A DNA stretch of 14,852 nt, from contig JBBSSJ010000101.1 of assembly GCA_038242095.1 (NCBI GenBank), positions 1 through 14,852 of the forward strand, read 5' to 3'. Shown piece after piece: positions 1 through 9,100 of this stretch. The stretch's first letter is position 1. Each line of letters begins with the position of its first letter. A program made the translations under genes and the position numbers. The notes below the pieces were generated by a model. The model was not told the origin of the DNA and searched no databases. It saw nothing but the letters and a program-made list of their open reading frames with translations. The DNA is from Persicitalea sp038242095. Its GTDB lineage: Bacteria; Bacteroidota; Bacteroidia; Cytophagales; Spirosomataceae.

Positions 1-2175
1 AAAGGTCGCCGTCATGTTCAGGACCACCTTGATGCTCGCGCCGGTTTGTCCGTTAGGCCATACAATCGTTCCGGCACAACCCGTAGCAGTCAGGGTCACC
101 TCACCACCCACACAGACGGTCGGCGTGTTGGCCGAGATGCTCGGCGTGGCGACCTGGCAGTCGTTCACTTTGATCGTAACCCTGGCGGTATCGCTGATGC
201 ACTCTTTCACCGTACAGATGGCAGTGTACGTTGTCGTTGCATTCGGTGTTACCGTGATGCTCGTGCCACCGCCGCCGTTTGACCATTCGAGTGCGCCATT
301 CTCACAGCCGGTAGCCGTAATCGTGGTAGACTTGCCCTTGCTGATCGTAGTGTCGGATGCTATCAGCACGGGCTTGGCTGGCTGTACCACGTTGATCTTA
401 TAGGATATAGAGCTCTCGCAACCGTTGACTACACACGTAACTGTGTAAGAAGTCGTGACGGTGGGGCTCACCACAATGGCTTCGCCCGTTGCGCCGTTCG
501 ACCACTTGCCCGTGCCTTCACAATTCTGAATAATGAGCGTTACGCTGCCTCCCTTAGAGATGCTATCCGTAGAGCAAATGACCGTTGGGGCAGGCGTTGT
601 GGTGACATCGATCTTGATCTCAGACTTGGCGCTCGTGCACGTTCCGCTGACACACCCGGCTATGTAAGTGGTGGCCGCAGTCGGCTTCACCACAATGCTG
701 GCCGTGGTGGCACCGGTGCTCCACATAATCGTACCGATGCAGCCAGCCGCCGTCAGTACGCTGCTGTCTCCATTGCAGATCGTCAGTTTGGTGGCCGTTA
801 CCGTCGGCGCATTCGGTGCGCCCACTTTAATGGTCACCGGGTTGGAAGATCCGCTGGCGCAGGTTCCCGTGGCGGCTTTACAAATGGCGGTGTAGGTGGT
901 AGTTGATGCAGGCGATACTTTGATCGAAGCACCTTCGGCGCCGTTAGACCATTTCACCATACCTGTGCAGCCCGTAGCGGTCAGCATCACTCCCTCACCG
1001 ACGCAGATGTCGGACTTGCCGGCGGCAATGACCGGTGCTTTGCCTGAGGTGTTCACGTTGACCGTTACCGTGTTGGAAGCACCGCTCTCGCAGTCGTCAA
1101 TCTTACAGGCGGCGGTGTAGTTGGTGGTAGCGTTTGGCGCGACTTTGATGCTGGCACCCATCATTCCATTCGACCATTTCACCATAACCGCGCATCCTGC
1201 GGCGGTCAGCGTGACCGAATCGCCGGAGCATACTACCGTCTTGTCACTGGCAATGATCGGCGCGACTGGCGCTACAACTTTGATCGTCAACATATCGGAT
1301 TCGCCACTTTCGCAAGCCAATGTCTTACACGTTGCGGTAAGGGTCTTCGTTGCGTTCGGCGTTACCTGAATCGAGGCGCCGGTCTGGCCATTTGACCAGT
1401 TTACGGTTCCCTCGCAGCCCATGGCCGTCAGCGTGACGACACCACCCGGGCAGACAGTTTCTTTATTGGTCGCGATCACCGGGGCTTTCGGGCTGGTCAC
1501 CGTAATGGTGTGCTGCTCCGACTCCTGGCTCTCGCAGCTACCTACCACACATTTGGCGGTGTAGGAAGTCGTGGCAGTTGGGCTCACCGTGGTGGAAGCG
1601 CCCGTGGCTCCGTTCGACCATTGCACGATGCCTTCACAATCGTGAGCGGTCAACGTCACACTTTCACCAGGACAGATGTCCATCTTGCCGCAAGTCACAA
1701 CCGGTGCGGGACCCGGAGTTCCGACTTTAATCGTGATCGAGGCCATCTCGCTTACACAGCTGTTTTTCCGGCACTCGGCAGTGTAGGTAGTCGTCTCGGT
1801 TGGCGCTACTACCAGCGGCGAGCCGGTAGCACTTGTAGACCACATCAATACACCGTTGCAGTTGGCGGCGCTCAGCGTCGCGCTTCCTCCGGCACATACT
1901 GTGCTGACGTTGCTGGCCAATACCGGCTTAACGGCTGCTACTACGTTGATTGTGATCGGATTCGATTCGGCGCTCTTACATTCACCCTTCTGGCAAGAAG
2001 CAGTGAAAGTGGTCGTCTCGTTGATCGTCACGACTATGGAAGCACCGGTCATCCCGTTCGACCATTTGACGGTACCGTCTTTACAGCCGACCGAAGTCAG
2101 CGTGACGGTAGTACCCACACACACATTGGTGTTGGCACAGGCGATGAGCGGTGGCTCGATGGTTGGGCAACCTGG
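1..2175 (-). repeat. Tandem array of ten Ig-like repeats, 72-79 residues each (last one cut by the edge)
   Basis: Unit starts on the minus strand are at 2175, 1938, 1722, 1497, 1275, 1053, 822, 603, 384 and 165, giving units of 216-237 bp. Each unit follows the pattern A/P-P-x-I/V, then xxCxGxxVTLTAxGC, then a WSNG(x)TGASI turn, then TTTYTAxC, then CxS and a closing TIKV strand. Conservation is at the protein level: DNA copies differ throughout, so this is an old array and not a recent amplification. Four cysteines per unit suggest two disulfides each, reasonable for a protein outside the cell. Repeat number may continue beyond the edge. Confidence 0.85.
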
Positions 2176-2718
2176 GTTGACCGTAACCGAAGCCTCGTCG
2201 TCCTCACCGTTGTCATATCCATTCCCAGGCGTCGAGTTGGGATCTTTTTGATCAGACTTGCTGATCTGCGCGATGTTTTTGAGCGCGCCGGTTCCCGTTA
2301 CTTTCGCCATAAAGCTCAGTGTTTTGGTTTCACCCACCCCGACGCTGGCAATTGCGCCTTTCAGCGTGTTGCCCGTCTTGGAGAAGTTGTCGCTGGAAAC
2401 GAATTCCAGTCCGGCAGGCAGTTGGTCCGTCACTTCCGCGTTGGTGGCGATCTGCGGACCTTTATTCATCACTTCCAATGTGTACGTGATCGTTTCGCCC
2501 GACAACGGATTCACCTTGGAGACTTTCTTAGCCAACATCAGGTCAGCCAGGTTGCCTACTTCAATGGTTACCGACGACGTATCGTTGTCCGTCTTGCCGG
2601 GATCATTGTCCGGGCTCTTCACGATAGCAGTGTTAACGATGCTGCCCGAAGCGTTGTCATTGAGCTTAGCCGTCACGATCAACACGCGGTTAGAACCGGC
2701 AATCATGTTGCCAATCGT
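1..2718 (-). pseudogene. Distal segment of the interrupted adhesin: DUF11 remainder, one DUF11, ten Ig-like repeats (runs off left edge)
   Basis: I read every codon in this frame from 2718 to 1 and found no stop, so the reading frame is still open at the window edge. It starts with the end of the DUF11 domain split by the TGA (TIGNMIAGSNRVLIVTAKL), continues with a full DUF11 domain (DLMLAKKVSKVNPLSGETI to KDPNSTPGNGYDNGEDDE), and then enters tandem Ig-like repeats with WSNG and TTTYTA motifs. The first ATG after the stop is at 2704-2706, and no signal sequence follows it, so separate export of this piece is unlikely. Codon and domain quality look as good as upstream of the stop, which argues that the interruption is recent or artefactual. 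Confidence 0.65.
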
Positions 2719-2721
2719 TCA
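2719..2721 (-). other. In-frame TGA nonsense codon replacing a conserved Trp in adhesin
   Basis: The frame reads N A T G V stop T I G N. The first DUF11 domain of the same protein has A T G M W N V G T at the equivalent place, so the stop sits where a tryptophan is expected. TGG to TGA is a single transition. Confidence 0.85.
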
Positions 2722-4842
2722 GACGCCCGTGGCGTTGCTGTATTCACCGGCTGGCGTCGCAGAAACGTAGGTCAGAGAAGCAGGCAGCACATCGGCTAAC
2801 GTTACGCTTGCGGCGTTTCCAATGCCCAGGTTGGTCACATTGATTGAATAGTTAATCTGCTGATCGGGCGAGTAAGGACCGGGCGTGATCACCGTTTTCA
2901 CTACGGCGAGATCGGAGAAGCAAGGCTGCGCCACCACTGTTACCGGCGTTCTCTCGCTGCCTGCGCAACCTTTGTCGCTAATGGATTCGGCGTAGTAGGT
3001 AGTTGTGGCACCCGGCGTTACCACCAGTTTGCCACCGCTAGGCGTCGAACCGATAGCCGTTCCGCCCGTTGCCGAGGTATACCACTTGATGGTAGAGCCC
3101 CGTGCGAAGCCGATCAGCTTGGTGCTCTTGCCCAGGCAAATCAGCGTGTCGTCACAAGCCACACCGAAGGCCGGCGCTGGCGTTGGATTAATCAAGATGG
3201 TCAATGCGTCCATTTTTGGTACCGGGTTACTGTAACAGCCCGCGGGCGATTTCTCGAATAAGTAGTATTTACCACCCACTACTTTCGTAGAATCGGTCAC
3301 CAACGCTGAGGTTGGCGATGGACCGACATGCCACTCGAACACACCACCCGCAGTGGATACGGGCGAGATCGTGAGGGCGGTCAGGTCTACTGTTGTCGCA
3401 GGACAAGTGTTTTGTACGTTGCCCGTGCAGGTTGGCGTGGCGGGCTTGGCGTTCACAACCACCGTGATCGGGGTGCGCACGCTCGTACAACCATCGGCCG
3501 TTGTGGCTTCGAGGTAGTAAGTCGTCGTGGAAGTCGGGCTGAGCGAGATTTTCTCGCCACTGGTGCTCGTCACGAAGGGCGTACCGCCGATGGCGGCGTA
3601 GTACCACTTGATCGTCGTGCCCTCCACACTAGCCGTGGCGCTCAGCATTACCGTCTCACCCACGCAAATATTCTGGTCGGGCGTTACGGTCAGCCTAATG
3701 ACCGGGCACTGCGGCGCAATACCGGCGTCGATATTCGGGTTGTTGAGCAGCGTATCGGCTACATCCTTGGACGGATCGATCGTAATGGCGTTTGACTTAC
3801 CAGCCGTTCCGTTTTCGCCCGCGTTGCTATCTTTGGTAGGATCACCACCCTGAGCAGGCTTCACAAAAGTTTGGCCCTTACCGGCGTAGAATTTCACGAA
3901 GTAAGTACCGGTCACCAGCGAATCGAACAGGTACTTACCACCATCTTTGGTAAAAACCGTTCTTATGACCTCCATCTGAGCGTCTTGCAGCTCGACTTTT
4001 ACGCTGTCGATACCGTCCATTTCGTCAGCATCCTGAACCCCATTGTTATTTTTGTCGAAGAATACGAAGTCGCCGATGCTACCATAAGGCGTCGGCGAAA
4101 CGTTGATCGGCTCACTGTCATCATCGTCCTCTCCGTTGTTGAAGCCGTTACCCGGCGTGGAGTCCTTGTCATTTATAGGATTGCCGTCCTTATTCTTGGC
4201 GTCCTGAATCTGCGCGTAGTTGGTCAGCGCACCGCTGATGAAACCCGAGGCCACTTTAACCATGATGTCTACCGGAATAGAATCACCCGGTGCCAAAGGA
4301 CCCGGAATCGGTGTATTCAAAGTAGCGATGGTGCCGATGCCCTTGGCAGTCCAGCTTCCGTCGGCCAAGCTAAGCCCGGCGGGAAGCGAATCAGTCAGCG
4401 CGATTTGCGTCGCAATCAGGTTGCCCTCGTTTTTCACATGTAAACGGAAGGTGACGATGTCGCCGGGCATAACCGTAGCTTTCTGACCGGGAGCGAGATT
4501 TTTGCTTAAAGCCAAATCGAATATTGGCGCGTCGACGATTTCGAAGGCGCAGCAGCCCGAAGCGGGACACGATACGCCTACTGTGGATATAAATGTATAC
4601 GAACCCGGCCCCATAATGGTCAGGGTCAAGTCCGCATCCGCTCTGGCTCGCACGCTTCCGTCAACCAAAACCGAGTCTTTGATGGCAACGCCATTGTAAT
4701 ACCACACGATTCCCTTATATCCGTTGGGAACGGAAACCGTAAATTCGTCGCCGGGCAAATAGTCGATGGGTACCGAAAAACAAATAGAAGCAAGGTCGTC
4801 CTGATCGAAGGCGCCGTCGTTGGGAAACGAATCTATGTCGTC
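2719..4842 (-). pseudogene. Middle segment of the interrupted adhesin (between the TAG and TGA stops)
   Basis: This open stretch continues the adhesin frame right after the TAG with DDIDSFPNDG, a linker that matches DSTPGNG linkers later in the same protein. Domains in order: an Ig-like segment with a SVPNGYKGIVWYYNG core; a DUF11 domain ending in an acidic NDKDSTPGNGFNNGEDDDD tract, probably calcium-binding; an SdrD-B-like domain beginning GSIGDFVFFDKNNNGVQDADE, typical of Gram-positive Sdr B repeats and common in Bacteroidota; three Ig-like domains with TIKWYY and TTTYYLEATT motifs; and the first two thirds of another DUF11. The nearest start-like codon is TTG at 4756-4758, inside the first domain, with no signal peptide after it. 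I therefore see it as an untranslated remainder and not an independent gene. Confidence 0.65.
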
Positions 4843-4845
4843 CTA
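4843..4845 (-). other. In-frame TAG nonsense codon in adhesin
   Basis: The sequence reads GTG GCC ATG AAT TAG GAC GAC ATA GAT on the minus strand (V A M N stop D D I D). The same junction in later DUF11 domains of this protein runs without a break into acidic DSTPGNG linkers. A one-base change from CAG (Gln) or GAG (Glu) would produce it. Confidence 0.85.
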
Positions 4846-5400
4846 ATTCATGGCCACTACTTCGGCAATGTTGAAAAAGACACCCTGCGCCAATACCGTG
4901 GCGGTGATATCCAACATAGCCGAATCACCAGGCGCTACCGTGCCGACGTTCCACATGCCCGTGGCGGATACGTAGCTACCGGTGCCTCGCACAATCGCGT
5001 TGCTTACGTAGCTTACGCCCCCTACTGGCAGACTGTCCTTCACCACTACGCCCGTTGCGGGAAGTATCCCGCTGTTCTTGACAGTAATTGTGTATTTAAT
5101 GGTCTCGCCGATCGTCGGCTTCGACTTGTCGATATTTTTGGAAAGACTTAGATCGACTTGTGCCCACGCGCTGGTAAACGCAAAAAGAAACACCGCTGCG
5201 AAAGTCAGCATTCTGGTTTGTAGCTTGCCCGCGTACGTACGCTCAAACAGGTAACGGAACGTACCCGAATATACGCTCGGAGAAGGCAGATTGTTTACCG
5301 ATGCGGTTCTTGAAGAAAGCCAACGGAGAGCCGATACCTTCATCGCGCTCACCATTTTGAAAAAATATATCAGTTTCTTAAGTAAAAGTTTGGTGTTCAT
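4843..5400 (-). CDS. N-terminal 185-residue segment of the adhesin: long signal peptide plus one DUF11 domain
   Basis: This is the only part of the interrupted adhesin gene with a normal start, so it is the piece most likely to be translated. I chose the ATG at 5398-5400 because the peptide from there begins MNTKLLLKKL; an upstream in-frame ATG at 5514 would add 38 residues that look like translated non-coding DNA. A hydrophobic core (LTFAAVFLFAF) ends in AWA|Q at residues 78-81, so signal peptidase I should cut after about residue 80. Another in-frame ATG at 5209-5211 (M64) would give an ordinary 17-residue signal peptide. Residues 82-185 form a DUF11 domain: DLSLSKN, then GETIKYTITVKN, DSLP, and the W150-containing GMWNVGTVAPGDS. 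The reading frame closes with TAG directly after AMN. The product would be a small exported DUF11 protein without any visible anchor or sorting domain. Confidence 0.5.
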   Translation of the reverse strand: MNTKLLLKKLIYFFKMVSAMKVSALRWLSSRTASVNNLPSPSVYSGTFRYLFERTYAGKLQTRMLTFAAVFLFAFTSAWAQVDLSLSKNIDKSKPTIGETIKYTITVKNSGILPATGVVVKDSLPVGGVSYVSNAIVRGTGSYVSATGMWNVGTVAPGDSAMLDITATVLAQGVFFNIAEVVAMN

Positions 5401-5600
5401 AGAAACGGCTTTAAATAGACCTGTAGTGATTTTGTGGCGTATGTCGTGTGTAACCCAAAACCAGGTGGGCCCTCCCTGTTCATCAACATCCTGCCAAGCC
5501 TGATTATAAGACAATAGTAAAGCCCTGACAGGAATCTACCCGCAGGAAGCTGGATCATTCCTATTCGCGAAGAACAGAAACCATAGCGCGTTAAAGAGTC

Positions 5601-5616
5601 AACAAATGTATTTGTT
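5601..5616. promoter_or_regulatory. Perfect 16-bp palindrome overlapping the candidate -7 element
   Basis: The plus strand reads AACAAAT-GT-ATTTGTT: two 7-bp arms that are exact reverse complements around a 2-nt centre. It covers the TACATTTG element of the candidate adhesin promoter. The symmetry and position suit an operator for a dimeric regulator. AT-rich DNA gives such palindromes by chance fairly often, so function is inferred. Confidence 0.3.
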
Positions 5617-5635
5617 AAAATCCTGACAATCAATG
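5603..5635 (-). promoter_or_regulatory. Candidate Bacteroidota-type promoter for the adhesin
   Basis: On the minus strand TACATTTG (5610-5603) matches the Bacteroidota -7 consensus TAnnTTTG. A GATTG element begins 16 nt upstream (about 5631-5627) in the place of the -33 TTTG box. Transcription would begin near 5597, giving a leader of about 195 nt before the ATG at 5400. The -33 match is imperfect, so this is a candidate only. Confidence 0.35.
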
Positions 5636-6096
5636 TACAAATGTTGCAGTAAAGCGTTTTGGCAAGTAATTGTGCCGCCGAATGCACACTATCTTTGAAG
5701 TGTAAATTGCCTCTCATATAGTATAGGATTGCGCCTCATGAAAAATATCTAGGTTCTGGAGTTCGGCCAACCAGCAGGATTTATTGCCTTTGACTACCTA
5801 CTTATCATCATGAACTATGCCAAATTATTGCTTTGGCCATCCCTAAACCAAACAATGGGATAAATACGGTCTCTTACCTCCACTAAAGCGTTTCATGCTT
5901 TTCAGGAATTTGGCGATGCACTACTACCACAAGCAGTTAGGAGACGGTATGGGCGTTGGTTTTTAGAAAATACTCTTAGCTAAAAAGGTGCCACAAACAC
6001 AGAAACGGTTTTACGAGAAAATTAATCAGGATTTTGCCTCAATGCTTTGCGGGCGATACGCACAAGAATGGGGACCCAGTCACGGGCTAGAGCAGA

Positions 6097-6128
6097 ACGG
6101 GGCTGGAATCAGATGATTCCAGCCCCGT
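6097..6128 (-). terminator. Hairpin terminator after the Omp85-family gene
   Basis: A perfect 14-bp inverted repeat (ACGGGGCTGGAATC paired with GATTCCAGCCCCGT) flanks a 4-nt loop and begins 23 nt beyond the TAA stop of the outer-membrane protein gene. It is GC-rich at the base. On the minus strand no run of T follows at once, so it may terminate without a classical U-tract or act mainly as a 3' stabilising stem. On the plus strand the following sequence is T-rich. It marks the end of the cmk operon. Confidence 0.65.
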
Positions 6129-6151
6129 GCGCATTTTGCAAGCGTTTTATT

Positions 6152-9100
6152 TTAAAAATCGTAACCCAGCGTGAGGTAGGGTATTGGCTTATTGGTCACG
6201 CCATTATCGACACCCCAGGCGTAGTCGAACTTGACGTAGAATCCGAAGAGCATGGTCCTGGCGCCGACGCCGTAGCCAAACAGATAAGGACTGCGGAAGT
6301 TGGTTACCGTAGCCCGGAAAGGATCGAGCGGTCCGCCGACAATTTCCGTGTTCAGACTGTTCTCAGGGCTGAATGGCCCTTTTCCGGTCCAGGCTGTACC
6401 GATGTCGGTGAAGCCAACGACCTGAAAATTACGCAGGAAGTTGGAAGTGATCGGACCCCGGTAAAGGTACTTTATAAGCGGTATCCGCAATTCGAAGTTA
6501 CCCAGCATGTAGTTGGTACCCGACAGCCGGTTGAGGTTAAACCCGCGCAGATTGGTGGCAAATTCGGTAAAGAAAATATCCCGATTGTCAAAGCCGGGCT
6601 GAAAGCGCATTGGATCGGCCGTGCCCGTCGGCCGAAAGTCCTTTTTATTAGACACCCAGTTCTCCATCCCGCCCAGGATGCTTTGCTTGGGGGCCCGTCC
6701 ACCGGAACGACTGTAGGCCAGCCGGACGGCGAGGATCAGATCGCGGTGTATTTTTTGGTAACGGCGCAGGTCTATGCTTAACCGGTTGAAGTTTTGGTAG
6801 GCCTGACCAATACCCAACTGGTTTTCGTACCTGATCTTGAAACGCGTGCCTTCTACCATATTCATGCCGTTGGTGTTGGTGTTGTCAAACACAAACTCCG
6901 AAACAAACCCGCCGTAACTGGTAGAGGAATCAGGCCTGGAGATAAGCTCAAGATCCACGAGCCGCGTGGCCGTATACGTGGGGCTGAAATCGATACGCGA
7001 ATGCACCGAGAACGGATAGGAGGCCGTGAGTTTTAATTGGTTGAACCGGTACTTTTGGTTTGCCCCTTCGTTCAGAACAAAAAGGCTTTGGCGGTCGATT
7101 CGCGCACCAAAATCGATGCGGTAGGTGTTGTTGCGGTACTCGGCAAAAAGATTGCTATTCCTGAAAGTCGACGATACGAAGAATCCGGCTTTGATGACAT
7201 GGTTTTCGAGCAGATCGTTCATAAAAATGGACTGCGCATAGCCAAACCCCCGGATGGGATCGATGCGCCATTCAGACGAAGCATCGTTGGCAATAAAGAG
7301 CCCCTTATAATCGTAGGGACCTTTCACCGAAATATTGTCCCGGCGGCGTGAACGGGGAATCGATGCGGGGGCCTTGCTGGTCAGCGTTCCCCGCTTCTGC
7401 CGGAACTCGTAGGCCTTAAGTACGTCCTCATCAAACTGATATTGATCCGTGTCGACTTCACCCGGCCGCAGGCCGAGGGCCGTGACTGCTAGCTTTATCA
7501 TGGCCGTATCGGCACCGGAATTCGTAGCCGAAGGCGCGACGGCCTTAGCGGTTTGCCTCCCTTCAGCGCCCCGGGCTAATATCGGTGAGTCAAGGGTAGC
7601 GTCAGGATCGAGCCGATTGACATATTCCAGGCGGAAGGCCCCGTTATCGAGGCGCGAGTACACGATGCCTCCGGTATTCTCCAGGGAAATGTCAGCATTC
7701 CTGATCGTAAATATATAATTTGTGAGCTGACTCGTCAATTTCGATTGGCGGTCGTACTTAAAAAGGTTCTTTATCCCTTTATGGTCGGAGAGGAAAAAGA
7801 TGGCATCGTCTTTAGCCCTCACGGCGGTCAAAGTTTGGCCCAGCGAACCAACGATTCGTGTTAGGGTCTCAGCCCGTGGGTCACCGTCATGCTCGTAGAG
7901 CGCCACTTCGGTGCCCAGGACTTTATAATCCACTTTTTCGGTGCTCAGCGTATCGCTGTTGCGGTTAGACGTAAACACTACCCGCCGCGCCGAACCGGAG
8001 ACGAAGCGCGGCGCCAGGTCGTCGTACAGGTCGTTGGTGAGCGGGAGCACGGAAGCGCGCGCCACACTGATCAGGAAAAGATCGTTCTTGCCCCCCTTGT
8101 CGGCACTGACAGCCAGCATCGTACCATCTTCCGACACATCCATGCCCAGAATCTGGTCCAATCCCCGTATATTCCTTTTGAGTGCAATGGATGGACGCTT
8201 AGTGGATAGCTTGTCGTAAATAAATAAATTCTGCCGGTTATTTTCTTTCACTACCACGGCTAACGTATTGTACTTGGTCCAGGCAACCAAAGGTAACGTG
8301 CCCCGCTGTTGCACCTCGCCAATCCCGATGCTTCCTTGTCGCAAAACGAGACTACGGCCCGTTTCCAAATTGAAGACGCTTACTTTGTAGCGGTCCTTAC
8401 GGTACTCACTGACGGCAATCCATTTTTTGTCGGCCGACAGCCGGACAGAAACGTTTTCGTTAACTTCATCAAACCCCTGCAACCCGTAGGTCCATGCCGT
8501 CTGCGGCTCGGTATAGCCTTTTTTGGCAGCCTCCGATGCCTGAGAATAGAAACTGCGCCACTCCTGCAAAAAGCGGGAATAGGACGGAATACCGAGCGTG
8601 CTGGTAATGCTGGTTTGCTCGGTGCGGATAATGCGGGTGAGGTTGAGAATGTTGGAGATGTTGTCCCGGCCGTAGCGCTCGGCGATGAAATTCCACATCG
8701 ACTGCCCGATCAGCGTGGCATCCTCGCCGGTAAGCAAGGCGGGCTTCTTGATGGGCCGGCGCAAAGACACATCGCGCATGTAATCGCTCAACTCGGGCGT
8801 CCAACCTTCGGCAATGTAAGCGGCAATACCCGACATGAACCAATCGGGCAGCGAGAGCAAAAGTGAACTTTGCAGGGCATCTTTCAGATTTCCGCCGTAA
8901 AGCATATCGTAAACAAAAAGCCGCGACACCTCCATGACCAGTTTCTTCCGGAAGCTTATCTGGTCGCCCGTGAAAGCAATTTCGACGCGCGACTGCGCCA
9001 AAGCGATTTCGTTATCACCCAGGTCACTGAATGTAGCCAGGCCCATGTTGCTCTGCGCGAGTTCAGCGGGAGAATTGTAAAGGAAAATCTTGATTCTGTT

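Larger units (their letters stand above)
1..5400 (-). pseudogene. Giant multidomain surface adhesin (DUF11 / SdrD-B / Ig-like repeats), two in-frame stops, 3' end outside window
   Basis: Reading the minus strand in one fixed frame from the ATG at 5400 to the window edge gives 1800 codons with no frameshift and only two stops: TAG at 4843-4845 and TGA at 2719-2721. Coherent domains continue across both. Order: long N-terminal extension and signal peptide (residues 1-80), DUF11 (about 5157-4795), an Ig-like/PKD-like segment (4794-4531), DUF11 (4530-4093), SdrD-B-like (4092-3712), three Ig-like domains (3711-3454, 3453-3190, 3189-2923), DUF11 (2922-2557), DUF11 (2556-2176), and ten Ig-like repeats from 2175 to the edge. 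Proteins of this architecture are cell-surface adhesins in Bacteroidota and usually end in a type IX secretion sorting domain, which would lie outside the window. I infer a recently inactivated adhesin; sequence error or readthrough are alternatives. No true start codon follows either stop in a convincing position. Confidence 0.8.
5401..6096. other. Intergenic region of about 700 bp without a recognisable gene
   Basis: Apart from the palindrome and promoter candidate near 5601-5635, I see no gene here. It is AT-richer than its surroundings. Short plus-strand open stretches between about 5813 and 6000 (for example one containing QAVRRRYGRWFLENTLS) are broken by several stops and do not match a family I can name; a decayed transposase or other gene remnant is possible but not shown. 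No terminal inverted repeats or direct repeats were evident. Confidence 0.5.

Noticed and set aside
1..2175. CRISPR array or recent DNA tandem duplication in the repeat region
   Set aside because: The periodicity of 216-237 bp is in the protein; DNA copies diverge, there are no short identical repeats with spacers, and the frame is coding throughout.
1..4758. Several long plus-strand open frames opposite the adhesin (for example 1510-2799, 3328-3795, 3871-4443)
   Set aside because: They are antisense shadows of a Thr/Ser/Gly/Val-rich gene; their translations are low-complexity, Arg/His-rich, and lack recognisable domains.
1..5400. Reassignment of TGA (or TAG) to an amino acid in this organism
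   Set aside because: cmk, the FAD oxidoreductase, the GNAT gene and the FAH gene all end properly at TGA, and the two adhesin stops are different codons, so a changed code does not fit.
5401..5514. Upstream start for the adhesin at the in-frame ATG at 5514
   Set aside because: The 38 added residues are rich in Trp/Gln/His, have no signal character, and look like translated leader DNA; the ATG at 5400 gives a basic N-terminus followed by a signal peptide.
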